From Marsupella aquatica (Eukaryota > Marchantiophyta): 64,000 nucleotides of DNA. Positions 1-11,164 of the stretch are shown here, piece after piece; positions within the stretch are counted from its first letter, which is position 1, and each line of letters opens with the position of its first letter. The translations under genes and the position numbers were made by a program. The notes under the pieces were generated by a model. It saw only the letters and a list, made by a program, of their open reading frames with translations, was not told the DNA's origin and did not search any database. The stretch is taken from assembly GCA_973895155.1 (NCBI GenBank), contig OZ316893.1, forward strand, positions 6,634,001-6,698,000, in the 5' to 3' direction.

Positions 1-190
1 GTATGTTGTGTATGGACCTATCAACTACCATGATATCTAATCGTGCCCAAATGGTGGGTCCTCCCATCAACAAATTGACTTTTAGAGGGCTATGAGAGCC
101 TTCAGATTATTCCCCGAGTTCCCTGAGATCATCTCAAAATGGGATAAGCGATACATTAAACAAATGCATAGTAATACGTGTCCAAAGTAG

Positions 191-534
191 TGTTGAGCAT
201 AGACGACATTCGTAACGGCAAGCCCATGAACCATCCAATGCACAAGAGTTGACACAGAGAGATACATGGTTCACCTCCACATGAGGCTACGTCCACGGAA
301 ACACACAAGAGTTTTAATGCACTCTAGGCCGACCGGCCATACCAAGCATCCACAGCACAAGCTCTCCCTATCTCTCAACTAGCTCTGTAACAATGAGCCT
401 AAGTTCCACCAGGGTCTGGCATTAGCCCTGGCTTTATACACAACAGCACTACCGCTAACATTAGCTAAGTCTTAACCCGAGTTAGACTAACTGTGGTTAG
501 CTCATGAGTCACAAGACTAGAGCAATATTTAACA
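191..534 (-). repeat. Copia-1 3' LTR
   Basis: 344 bp, TG...CA on either strand. It is the downstream LTR because the element reads on the minus strand. The outer edge abuts AGTAG (186-190). Near-identical to 7488-7831. Confidence 0.95.
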
Positions 535-547
535 AACTCCCCCTTGA
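535..547 (-). other. Copia-1 polypurine tract
   Basis: Read on the minus strand this is a purine run (AAGGGGGAGTT) directly beside the 3' LTR, the usual place of the plus-strand primer. Confidence 0.8.
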
Positions 548-741
548 CTCTTGTCTTGGGGACTGGACTAAATGCTACCATATGGAATCCTCAGCGGGAA
601 GTTCTAGACAATCACCAAACCAGGTCTCCCCCTAAAAACCACAAAAGTTAACTAAGGGTTAACTAGAACTAAGCCGTAGCCAAACAGGAATGAGTAATCC
701 ATATACAAATAGTCACACATTGCTAAATAACTCTACTTGCA

Positions 742-3700
742 CTACAACTGCAAAACCTGCAAAGTAACACGGTGTCTTGAGAAACTCTCCAAAGGAATCA
801 CTTTGGTAAAAGCATCAGCGGGATTGAGCTTTCCATCAATCTTGACTAGCTCAAAAGTTTTATCAGACATTGCTTGCCTGATAAAATGGTACTTGATATC
901 AATGTGTTTCACCTTGCTATCCATCACCTGGTTAGCAGCCAAGTGAAGAGCACTCTGACTATCACAGTTTAGAGTCATTTTGCCATGCTCTAAACCCATC
1001 TCCGCGATCAACTTGTCCAACCAAATTGCTTCCTTTGTTGCTTCTGTTGCTGCAACATACTCTGCTTCTGTAGTAGACTGAGATATACACTTCTGCAAGG
1101 TAGATTTCTAACTGATACATCCTCCTCCAAGAGTAAATACAAACCCAGTTGTAGACCTCCTTGTGTCCAAACAGCCTCCATAGTCAGAACCTACATAGTC
1201 AACTAACGTTCTATCTGATCTGGCATCAAATAGTAATCCATAGTCCTGTGTTCCATTCAGATACCCGAGAATCCATTTCACAGCTTCCCAATGTACCTTC
1301 CCTGGATTTGACATGAATCTGCTAACGTTGCCCATCGCTAGGGCCAAGTCAGGCCTAGTACAAGTCATCAAATACATCAGACTGCCTACTGCCTTCTCAT
1401 AAGGAATCTTAGCCATCAGACCTTTCTCCACAGCATCCGTAGGAGAGAAAGCCGATGATAACTTGAAATGTGAAGCTAAAGGAATACTCACTGGCTTACA
1501 GTTCTCCATGTTGAATCGTGCAAGTACTTTCCTCGTATACTGGACTTGACTCAAGCACAACTGTCGAGTATCAGAGTTCCTAAAAATCTCAATCCCTAAG
1601 ATTCTCTTGGCCTTTCCAAGATCCTTCATCCTGAATTCAGCACTCAATTTTTCCTTGAGACTGTTAACCTCAGATTGATCTTTAGCCACAATCAGCATGT
1701 CATTCACATAGATCACCAGAATGATGAAACCAAATACATCATTCTTGACTGATTTTTTATACACACAAGGATCATACACCATCCTTGTAAAACCTTGAGC
1801 AAGCATGAAATCATCAAACCGCTTGTTCCACTGTCTGGGAGATTGCTTCAATCCATACAAGGACTTGAGCAATCTGCAAACTAAGTTCTCTTGGCCCTTC
1901 TTCATAAAGCCTAGTGGTTGTCTCATGAAGATCAACTCTTCCAAGTTGTCATAGAGAAAAGCAGTAACAACATCCATCTGATCCATCACCAGACCAAAAA
2001 ACACAACAAGCTGACACAAGATCCAAATTGTGGAATACTTAGCCACCGGTGAAAAGACCTCATTGTAGTCCACTCCTTTCTCCTGAGTGAACCCCTTGGC
2101 AACAAGCCTTGCCTTGCAGATCTTTTCTCCACCCTCTGAAGGACTGTCCTTCAACTTATAAATCCACTTGCTGTCCACCACTTGCTGACCTCTTGGAAGC
2201 TCCACCAGCTCCCATGTCTTGTTGTCACTCAAAGATTGCAACTCCCTCTGCACTACTGCATTCCACTCATGCTTCTGCTGTGAAGCACAAGCCTCGCTGT
2301 ACGAAGAAGGCTCTCCTTCTTCCAAGATCAAAGTCATGTCATCATCATCAGGTGCAATGTCAATATCATCTAGCTTAGATGAGTCTGCCCATTGACCATA
2401 CCTAGTAGGAGCTCTAGTAGAACGACTGGAAGTTCTTCTAGTAGATGACTCAGGCTGATCTGTTGCTGCTGCTGGTTGAATTTGAGGTACCCCAGCAACA
2501 ATCTGCTCCTCTTGTTCCATCATAGGAACCAGCTCCAAGCCCAGAGCTTCTCCATCTCTCCTATCATGAACTGCATCATGACTAATCTCCCCCTCAACCC
2601 GGTCCGGGATGGGAGATTTCCCCTTGTCAGTATGGAAGTCCTGAGAACTTTCCCCCTCCTTTGATGATCTGGATTCATTAAAGGACACATCTCTACTGAC
2701 AATTAGCTTACAGGTTACTGGATCCCATAACCTATAACCCTTCACACCTTTCTAATAGCCAAGAAAAATGCACTTCTTCGACTTGGACTCCAGCTTGGAT
2801 CAAAGCTGGGAAGGTGTAAGCACATAAGCATCACATCCAAAAATCCTCAGATGTGAGTAATTTGCTGGACGCCCGTACCTCATTTCAAATGGCGTCTTGA
2901 ATCCAATAGAACTGCATGGAGAAACATTTACCAAATAAGCTGCAGTGTTGACAGCTTCAGCCCAAAACTCATGTGGTAAGCATGATTGACTCAACATACT
3001 CCTCGAGTGGTCCAATAGTGTTTGGTTGAGTCTCTCAGAAATACCATTTTGCTGAGGAGCATAACTTGTTGTGAGATGGCGGGTAATCCCCTGCTCCTTA
3101 CAATACATTCCAAATTCCATGGAACTGTATTCATCGCCGTTATCCGATCGAAGATATCTCACCTTATTACCAGTCTGATTCTCTACTTGGGCTTTCCACT
3201 CCTTAAAAGTGGCAAAAACATCAAACTTATTGTGTAGAAAGTATATCCACACATACCTTGAGTAATCGTCTATGAACGTGACATAGTATAACCGTCCAGA
3301 ATGTGAGGGAGTAGGGGTTAGACCCCACACATCACTATGTACATACTCAAGTACCTCCTTGCTGGTGTGAGTTCCAACTTTGAAGGGTTTCATGTGCTGC
3401 TTCCCTAGCACACAGTGCTCACAAAATTCTAACTTACAAGATTGCAAATTATAATGTAATCCTTTCTTCTGAAGAATAGCCAAACTTTTTTCACTCATGT
3501 GGCCCAAACGGAAGTGCCACAGCCGGGCCGTCTCCTCATGAGATAAGGTTACATTGGCTTCATCACAGACTACACTGCTCTCCAAAATGTATAGATTGCT
3601 ATGTCTCTTTCCCTTCAATACAACTTTAGTACCAGTTGAAACCTGAAGGACACCATTAGCAGAGCTCCACTGATGGCCATTTGCTTCTAAAACTCCAAGT

Positions 3701-5016
3701 GAAATGAGATATTTTATCATGCTGGGAATATGTCTCACATTCCTCAACGTTCTCACATCACCATCAAACATCTGAAATCTTACAGATCCAAGTTCAACAA
3801 CTTGACATGGGATTCCATTTCCCATCAACACTAACCCGTTAGAAACCGTGTAAGAACTGAAAAAATCTCTTCTAGAGCAAATGTGAAAAGTACATGCACT
3901 ATCTAGAATCCAGTCATCACTACCTGGATTTGACACTACGTTGAGAGCATAACCTTGACATCAAAATATGTCATCATCATCGAGTAAATCTACCTCATGC
4001 AAGCTCGATGCCGCGTTAGCAGAGGCAGTAGGGACCTTTACTCGACAATCCCTTTTCATGTGGCCAGGCTTGCCATAATTCCAACATGCAAGAGGCTTCC
4101 TCTCTTGCGATTTCCCTCTGGATTTAGATCTCCCCCGTGATGTAGATCTAAACCTATTCTGCCCATTCATGCGCTGCGCTGCTCTTCCCCTGTTCACATT
4201 GAGCACAATGCCAGAAGAAGATGTTGTCTATGATTGACCCAACTTCTTTTGAGCATCATCAGACAGTAATGAGCTCACCACCTCATTATACGAAATGGAC
4301 TTCAGATCTCTATACAAGAGCACCTGTTTCAAGCCCTGATATGATGGCAATAAGGAGCTTAGCAGAAGCAAGGCCTTATCCTCATCTTCAACTCATTTTC
4401 CCAAGTTTGACAGATCCACCGCTAGACTGTCAAACTCATCCAGGTGATCCTGCATCTTGCTCCCTTCCTTGAGCCTGAGGCTCATCAAGAGAGACTTCTT
4501 GTATAGCCGGTCTGACACATCTTCCCGGTAGTACTTCTCTCTTAGAGCCTTGAATAGTGACGCGCAATTCACATAATCATCCAGTTGCTTGATGATGTGC
4601 GGCTTGAGATATAGCATCACTGCATTGACAACAATCACCTGCTCCTATCTCCACTGCTTCACATAAATCTCCTCCTCTCCATCATACTACTCTCGCGATG
4701 AAAGCAAATGAGCTAAGCCCATGGCCCGTAGAACACCCTTCACTTGCTTCTCCCATAGCAAGTAGTCAGTACGACCATTGTACGTCTCCACCTCAAACTT
4801 CACTCCTCCAAATCTAGCCATCTCCCTCTTCTTCCCAACTACCGACAGCTCTGGTAGTAGTACAGCTTCCTCCACTGCACGCCGCACCGGTGATCGTACC
4901 GGTGTTACAAGTTCGTCCTCGAACGGTAGCAACTCCTTCTCAGACTCTTCGTTTGATGGTCGCGATCCTGAAGCTCCACCGATGCCAATTCTTCCAGTAT
5001 CCTCCGAGTCACTCAT
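742..5016 (-). pseudogene. Copia-1 gag-pol, one frame with eight premature stops
   Basis: All recognisable pieces lie in the same minus-strand frame from ATG 5016 to the final stop 742-744, about 1,425 codons, with no frameshift needed. Internal stops: TAG 4687-4689, TAG 4645-4647, TGA 4393-4395, TAG 4228-4230, TGA 3961-3963, TGA 2800-2802, TAG 2752-2754, TAG 1108-1110. The gag zinc knuckle (near 4070) reads CWNYGKPGH, so the second Cys is Tyr. The protease motif DSA is near 3900. Integrase spans about 2900-3700 and includes SDNGDEY and the AERLN-like region. The RT catalytic motif reads YVND instead of YVDD, near 1700. RNase H (STTEAEY) is near 1075. It is a copia polyprotein relic with no expected activity. 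Confidence 0.93.
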
Positions 5017-7473
5017 GTGAAATAATCACAAAAAAACGTCTTTTTTCGAAAGTTCTCATAAAACTCAAAACTCAACACCGCCACGTAGCCCACGAAGCTA
5101 GGAGTTCAATATTGAAAGCCAAAATCAAAATTTGACAAAAAAGTTATTCAAATTTCGGTCGGGGTGGGTAAAACCTTGGGAAACTCCCCCGTTTTGACCA
5201 CCTCGGGGAATAACCAAAATACCCAGTATAACCCGTCGTTGGAATCGCGATGTGATTGGTGCACCGCGTTACTAACTCCCGCACAGTCCGACAGGTCTCA
5301 CAGGGGGCCGTTCCCCCTGTCGGAGCGGTTAAAACGAAAGGTCCCAGGGCCTGGGACAGCCAATAGAAGAGCCGGGAAGAAAAAGACAAAACTTGGCCCT
5401 TAAAAGGGGGTGTTAAGCCCCTTTGAACAAATAATGTGAATAAGGGCCGGGACTGGGCTGGTGTACGCGCGGGGGCATATAGGCGACCGTATGCTGCCAA
5501 GTACAGGCAATAAGTATGGCGCGGGCTGGCAAAATGCTCGCACCTCGAGTTGGGGTCCGGGAGGGGCGAACAAACAAGGTCGGGGCGTGTTAAGGGCCTT
5601 CGAGGCCCGTAACAAGGCTGGCGCCCGATGGGGTCGGTGTACGTACAAAGGGCGAGGGGCGACCGACGACTCAGCCCGGGCGCGAACGGGGACGAGGTGG
5701 CGTGGAGGGTAAAAAAATCACACTACAGTAACCTAAAAAACAATTTGCCACTTAAGTGTGAAAATCCCAGGTTACACACCTTAATTGTCACACTTTTCAA
5801 CAAGAAAAGTGAACGCCGCCGACGGGAAAAGTGGCCAAATTTCACCGGCACCGTCTACAACTCCAGCACTGTAAAAGCTTCCACCACAAAGCCTTCACTC
5901 CGCGTCAAGTGCCAATCCCGGGCTCAAAACAACCGCCTTGCCGCGATCAAACCGTTGAGCCGCAACACTTTGCGGTTCTTCCGCCGAGTCGTACGTCACG
6001 AAGAGAAACCCGGTTCAGATGTGAACAAGCTCCATAGCTTGTGAAAAAACCTGAACGCCTTCGTCACTCGTCACGTCGCACTTGGAGTCGCGGAACTCGA
6101 CTACCTTAACACTTAGCTCTGACGTTGTTGACTTCGACGCCGAGCTCCCTTATGGTCCAGGCCCGGATAGGCCATCCGAGGAGGACTTAGCATGGGGAGA
6201 CTTGTGGGCAACGAGACGTGGCACTAGCGAGGCAAGGGGCCAAGCTGGGGACACACACTAAGGACTTGAACTAGCCTATGGCTGGTTGGGTCAAGGGGAA
6301 ATGGGCTGGGCTCAAGGGTGGCCGTCCGGACCATCGGATGGGCTTTGAATTCTGAGGGCTTGGGGGTGAGCTCCTCTTGGGCCCGAGGCCAATGGAGTTG
6401 ATGCCATTGGCAACGGACGCTTGGGGCGCAAGTTGTGGCCCGAGCCGGGTTGGGCCGGTCGGGGGCCCCGAGCGGCAATCAGACCTGAGGGCCTAGGCAT
6501 GAGCACTGGGTCGGCCCGGTCACAACGGGCTGAGGCACTCCGCTTGCAGATGCCTATCAAGAAAGTTATGGGCGTTGCCAGTTGGTGGCGCGCCCATTAT
6601 GCGCGATGGGATCCGGGTTGGGGGCCAAATGTTTAGGGACCAAAGCTGGTCCGGGGGTGGCAGGTCTCCAGAAGCATATATGAGGGGAGTGGTGTCTCAC
6701 TGGGGGCTAAGGGCGAGCCGAAGTCGTGAGCCGCGGCAGTCGCGACACTAAGGGAAACCGCCAAATGGAAATGGCGATATCTTCCCAACGGGAAGTCCGT
6801 TGGAGGACTTCTTAGGTGCGTTGGAAAGCTCTAGAGGAGGGCTACGCCCTCCTGAGCTCAGCTGGGTCTAGAGGTGCCATGGGTTCTCGTGGTTTGCGGG
6901 TGTTAGCTCGCCCGTGTACCAAATCCTGCCGAACAGCAGCCAAGCCGCGTTCAGTCTCCCAAGGGAGTTTGCGTTGGGGAGGCAAGGCCAAGTAGGTAGG
7001 GAGGCTGAGTCCCAAGAGCACTCGGTCCCTAGACCATCAGTGGGGCAAACCGAGAGTCGGTGTTAGAGTCGGGGCCGTTCTGGTCCCGGCGTGTTGCGAC
7101 AAGCTTGGGACAAGCTTTAGGACAAGCTACGCTATTTGGGCCATGAGCATGTCCTGAGGTCAGGGCGGTTCTAGTTGGTTCTAGTGTGCGATCCCTCCCG
7201 CACCGCACAGCTCGCACCGTTGAAAAAACGTGAACTCTGGTCTCTCCCCCGAAATATCGTCGAACACGAATAAACCCTGAACGACGCAAACTTCAATTCC
7301 TCCGCACCACGGATACCGATCAGCGAGTTCTAACCACCATTAGAAAGCCTTCTCACTAACCTATCTGCTCAGCCACACACATTCGAGTTTCATGCGACGA
7401 AACTCCGAATGTCCCATCGACAATGAACGCTGGAAAAACCTGTCACGAAAAAACCTCGTTACCTCCCAGGCAT
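5017..7473 (-). other. Long GC-rich leader of Copia-1
   Basis: About 2.4 kb between the primer-binding site and the gag start. It is visibly richer in G and C than the rest of the element and the flanks. Short ORFs occur on both strands but none resembles a known protein. It could be an authentic long leader, captured host DNA or a nested insertion. I saw no terminal repeats or target duplication marking a nested element. Confidence 0.6.
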
Positions 7474-7485
7474 GCTCTGATACCA
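7474..7485 (-). other. Copia-1 primer-binding site (tRNA-iMet 3' end)
   Basis: The minus strand reads TGGTATCAGAGC, the classic plant copia site complementary to the 3' end of initiator methionine tRNA. It is 2 bases inside the 5' LTR. Confidence 0.93.
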
Positions 7486-7487
7486 CT

Positions 7488-7831
7488 TGTTGAGCATAGA
7501 CGACATTCGTAACGGCAAGCCCATGAACCATCCAACGCACAAGAGTCGACAGAGAGAGATACGTGGTTCACCTCCACATGAGGCTACGTCCACAGGAACA
7601 CACAAGAGCTTTACTGCACTCTAGGCCGACCGACCATACCAAGCATCCACAACACAAGCTCTCCCTATCTCTCAACTAGCTCCGTAACAATGAGCCTAAG
7701 TTCCACCAGGGTCTGGCATGAGCCTTGGCTTTATGCACAACAACACTACCACTAACATTAGCTAAGTCTTAACCCGAGTTAGACTAACTATGGTTAGTTC
7801 ATGAGTCACAAGACTAGAGCAATATCTAACA
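7488..7831 (-). repeat. Copia-1 5' LTR
   Basis: 344 bp, TG...CA, flanked outside by AGTAG at 7832-7836, which matches the duplication at the far end of the element. Confidence 0.95.
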
Positions 7832-7840
7832 AGTAGAGTA

Positions 7841-8355
7841 CATTGGGTACATGAAGTACAAATTAAACACAACAACAACTTTTGTGTAAGCTACATATTT
7901 TTTGCAACAATGTATTTCTTGCAAATGATATCTTTTATGAAAACAATATTTTTTAGTTGATATTTTACATAAACTCATCTTTACACAACTTTTGTAGAAC
8001 CTCATCTTTTCTCATTGGGTACATGAAGTACAAGTTAAACACAACATCTTTTTGCGTAACAACACATCTTTTGCAAGGATGAATTTCTTGCAAATGATAT
8101 CTTTTATAAAACAATATCTTATTTGTTGATAACATTTTTACACAATGATATCTTTACACAACTTTGTATAACCTCATCTTTTCTCATTGGGTATATGAAG
8201 TACAAGTTAACCACAGCAATATCTTTTGCGCAACAATATACTTTTGCAACAATGAATTTCTAGCAAATGACATCTTGTATGAAACAATATCTTTTTCATT
8301 GATAGCATTTTTTACACAATGACATCTTTACACAACTTTTGTGTAACCTCATCTT
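7841..8355. repeat. Three tandem copies of a ~171-bp AT-rich repeat
   Basis: Units begin with CATTGGGTAYATGAAGTACAA at 7841, 8013 and 8184, a period of about 171-172 bp. Each unit is built from shorter degenerate segments of the type ACAATGATATCTTTTACACAA. The array starts ten bases from the Copia-1 LTR. Related short-period sequence occurs at 47040-47880. Confidence 0.8.
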
Positions 8356-8670
8356 TTATTCAAATGATATCTTGCTCGAAACAACATCCTGTCCGTAACC
8401 TACATGTTTTACTCATAGACATGTTTTGTGCAATATTGAGCTAGTAGCTCATAAAAACCACAGTGAACTAGGAAACCTTGAGTTCACCAGTTCACCAACC
8501 ACAAGAACTCCTTCCAGGCGGCGAGGCAGGTGTTGTTCGTGGGACCCTGGGAGGGTCTACCATCGACATCTAAGGTCCTAAGGAGAAGCCTACGGTAGGG
8601 ACAAAGTTTCGTGCGAACTCGGGATTACTCGGTAAAGGTTAATATTCGGGTACTTTGCTATTGATTGCAG
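8356..8670. other. Intergenic stretch, no gene seen
   Basis: The first ~100 bp continue the decayed repeat chemistry of the preceding array and include the phrase TATTGAGCTA that recurs at 47.5-47.9 kb. The remainder shows no coding signal or recognisable repeat. Confidence 0.5.
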
Positions 8671-8860
8671 GGCACAAGAAAAGAATGGGCATAGTTCAGC
8701 AATATCAGAGGCGTGGGAATCGTTGCCACAGAGGCTCGCAAGGATTGCCGAATCGGAGCAATCTACGTGTGCAGAGCCATAGGATCTTCAGCTCTTCAGA
8801 AAGGTTGCCGACGTGAGAAGCTCTGCATCGTCCATCTGGTAATGTTCGGTACTTCGGTAT
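8671..8860. repeat. Dispersed repeat, copy 1 (partner at 24.65 kb)
   Basis: About 190 bp align by eye with 24650-24845 in the same orientation. Shared phrases include GAGGCT, ATTGCCGA, GTGCAGA.GCC.TAGGATCT and TCTGCATCG.CCAT. The family is not recognised. Confidence 0.6.
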
Positions 8861-9010
8861 GATTGCAGAGTTCTCTACGCCTTTTTTTTTCAATTTCTGG
8901 TTTGGAAAAGAAAAGGAAATCAAGCATGAGGAAATGCTGTCGAAGTTTTGGTTCCTATCATGAGCTTTATGAAACAACCGACAAATAATGCACGCTGTGC
9001 TATCGCGTAG

Positions 9011-9720
9011 TACGTGGAGAGGATGTTGGTTTCTTTGCTTTTAGTTTTTGGGAGTTCTGTGGGCCTTGTCGAGGCGGGTGGACTAGGAAAGGATCTGAGC
9101 AGGTTGAAGGTACATTCAGAGAAGCTCAGAATCATCCCTCTCCTTCAAAAGGGAAACCATGAGAAAAACAGAGAAAGAAGAAGGGCCCCGACTAAATGCG
9201 TTGGAGCTCCAGCGTCCTTCAGTATCACATCGTTCCATCCTTCTGTGTGTGCCGGCGGCGCGAACATTGCTCGGTTGCTCCAGTTCTCTGCTACTGGAGG
9301 ATTCATTCCGTTTGTTTAAATTATTTTTAAGACTTCATTATTGTCGACCTTCTGCGACCTTCCGGCGGCTAAATGTGTGGAATTTAGGAAACTGACATCC
9401 TAGAGCTTCTTGTTATTTTGCTTTGTTTTGTGGGGAGTACTGTAGGCCTTGTTTATTTAGGCCTTTCGACTGGGAAAACAGCTGAGCAGGTTGAGCACGT
9501 GCATTAAGAGAAGTTCAGAATCATGCCTCAGTCCCTCCCCAGCCCCCTCCAGTATCCCCTCTTCCTAACCTTCTGTGTGGCTGCTGCGCTAACATTGCTC
9601 GGTTGCTCTAGTTCGCTGGTAATGGAGGATTGACCTTCTGGAACCTTCCTAGCGGCTTGTTATTGTTGAAGGTTTATTATTTTTTACTTCTGGGACCGTT
9701 ATGGTAACTTATGGACTGAA
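9011..9720. repeat. Diverged direct duplication (two ~300-390-bp copies)
   Basis: Copy A (about 9011-9405) and copy B (about 9417-9720) share in order GGGAGT.CTGT.GGCCTTGT, TGAGCAGGTTGA, AACATTGCTCGGTTGCTC, GGAGGATT and CGACCTTC/TGACCTTCTGG. A fragment of the end recurs near 10445-10510. Neither copy keeps an open frame across its length. Origin unknown. Confidence 0.6.
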
Positions 9721-9744
9721 TTTCGGATTGATAAAATGACAATG

Positions 9745-9776
9745 CACTTATTATTATTATTATTATTATTATTAAA
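9745..9776. repeat. (TTA)n microsatellite
   Basis: A run of TTA/ATT triplets, followed by a T-rich stretch that may be the A-tail of a minus-strand retroposed sequence. Confidence 0.8.
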
Positions 9777-9929
9777 TTTTTTTTGAGGGGAATGAGCCCC
9801 GAAACTTTATTCCACAAAGGGCCCGTGGGCACAAAACAAGAAAAACCAGGGAAACCCCAAAAAAACTGCCTGAAGGAAGGAGGCAGAGAAAAAAGAAGCA
9901 AGTATTATTGGGTGTGACACAAACTTGAA

Positions 9930-10790
9930 AGTACTACTTGGAGACTTGGGAACAAGTAGTTATAGGTTACGAGCCCTGTGCCCGTGCATTGCACGGTGCA
10001 AGGAGGGCCGGCCTATAGGGAGTCGAGTTGGGGCATTTATGCGGTAGCGGGAATAACATATGTGTTAAGGATGCACATTTTTTTCATCAATGGTTAGGGA
10101 AAACAGCCAATTAAATTCAAAGATTATGGATCTTTCCCGCCCAGGAGTTTTTTGTATTGAGACAAAGAACAAAAAAAGACGGATCCCTTACAGTAGTTGT
10201 AGATAGATGACACTAAGGGGGAATGGATACATCTTGCTCTGCAATAGAGCTCCAAGTAGTTTTTATAGGTCCAATTTCAAGTCAGGAATCTGAGTTGAGG
10301 TGATTAGTGCACAAAATGGATTGCGGCAGAATTTACAACAATTATAAAACTTCAATCCACAAAAATTGATGACATCAATTTTAAAAACAAGTAAACAAAG
10401 AGTATGGTTCTCCAAACTGTAATTACTCCTGTGATTTATAAAGTTGAGGATTTATTAATGTTGACCTTCTGGGACCTTCCTGGCTGCTTATGGAGGGAAA
10501 TCTGGTAAACTAACTTTAGTAGAACTTCAATCATGGGAGAGTTTCCACGCCAATATTGATATGATTATTACTTTTCGTATTTCCTATAAGGTAAATCACT
10601 GTTTCAGTTCCCAGCTCCAATTTATTTTGGTGATTATTTTAATTTTAATTTGGGCCTCCGATAGTTGGCTTTCCTTGTTATCTTTTCTATCTGCAAATTA
10701 CTTGAACCCCCATATATATTACATTATTGTTTCAATGTAGAAATTGATTGAACCCTTTTAAGTTCATTTCTTTCTCTGCCACCTTGTGGC
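9930..10790. other. Intergenic stretch, no gene seen
   Basis: AT-rich sequence with no coding exon or family I recognise, apart from the short echo of the 9-kb duplication near 10445-10510. Confidence 0.5.
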
Positions 10791-10799
10791 TGCCCTTAA

Positions 10800-10892
10800 T
10801 TGAAGGGAAGGGAAAAACTATTTTGTGCCCCATTTGAAGTCGCGACCTCAAAGTCCACACTGGACTCTTTTACCATTGGGTCACATAGATAT
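10800..10892 (-). repeat. tRNA-like SINE fragment
   Basis: Read on the minus strand, GACCCAATGGTAAAAGAG resembles an A box, and GAGGTCGCGACTTCAAAT resembles a B box about 30-40 bases later. This is the arrangement of tRNA-derived plant SINE heads. It differs in sequence from the SINE-like family at 12.1, 22.3 and 35.4 kb. Confidence 0.55.
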
Positions 10893-11164
10893 AATGTGCA
10901 GACCACTTACCTTATATTACATTTAAAATAAAAATCATTCTGAAATTCCCATGACTCACAAGCCACAATCTCCTGTGGGCCCGCGCCTCCTTGTCCCAGG
11001 CACAGACTTTGAGATGTTTTTATGTGCTTCAATTCCCATGCTCGCCATGATTGCAAGTTTTAAAGTTAATTTATATCTCCATTATCTTATGCAAATTTTG
11101 TATTTTAAAAAATTTAGAAATGATAATATATCTCAGTTTTTATATATATTTTCAATAAGTTAAA

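Larger units (their letters stand above)
191..7831 (-). mobile_element. Degenerate Ty1/copia LTR retrotransposon (Copia-1)
   Basis: A complete element on the minus strand. Two 344-bp LTRs (191-534 and 7488-7831) start TG and end CA and are flanked by the same 5-bp duplication AGTAG at 186-190 and 7832-7836. A primer-binding site lies inside the right LTR and a purine tract inside the left one. The order gag, protease, integrase, RT, RNase H is that of Ty1/copia. By eye the LTRs differ at about 19 of 344 positions, mostly transitions, so the insertion is old. The coding frame carries eight stops, so the element cannot be autonomous. A leader of about 2.4 kb between primer site and gag is unusually long. 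Confidence 0.95.
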
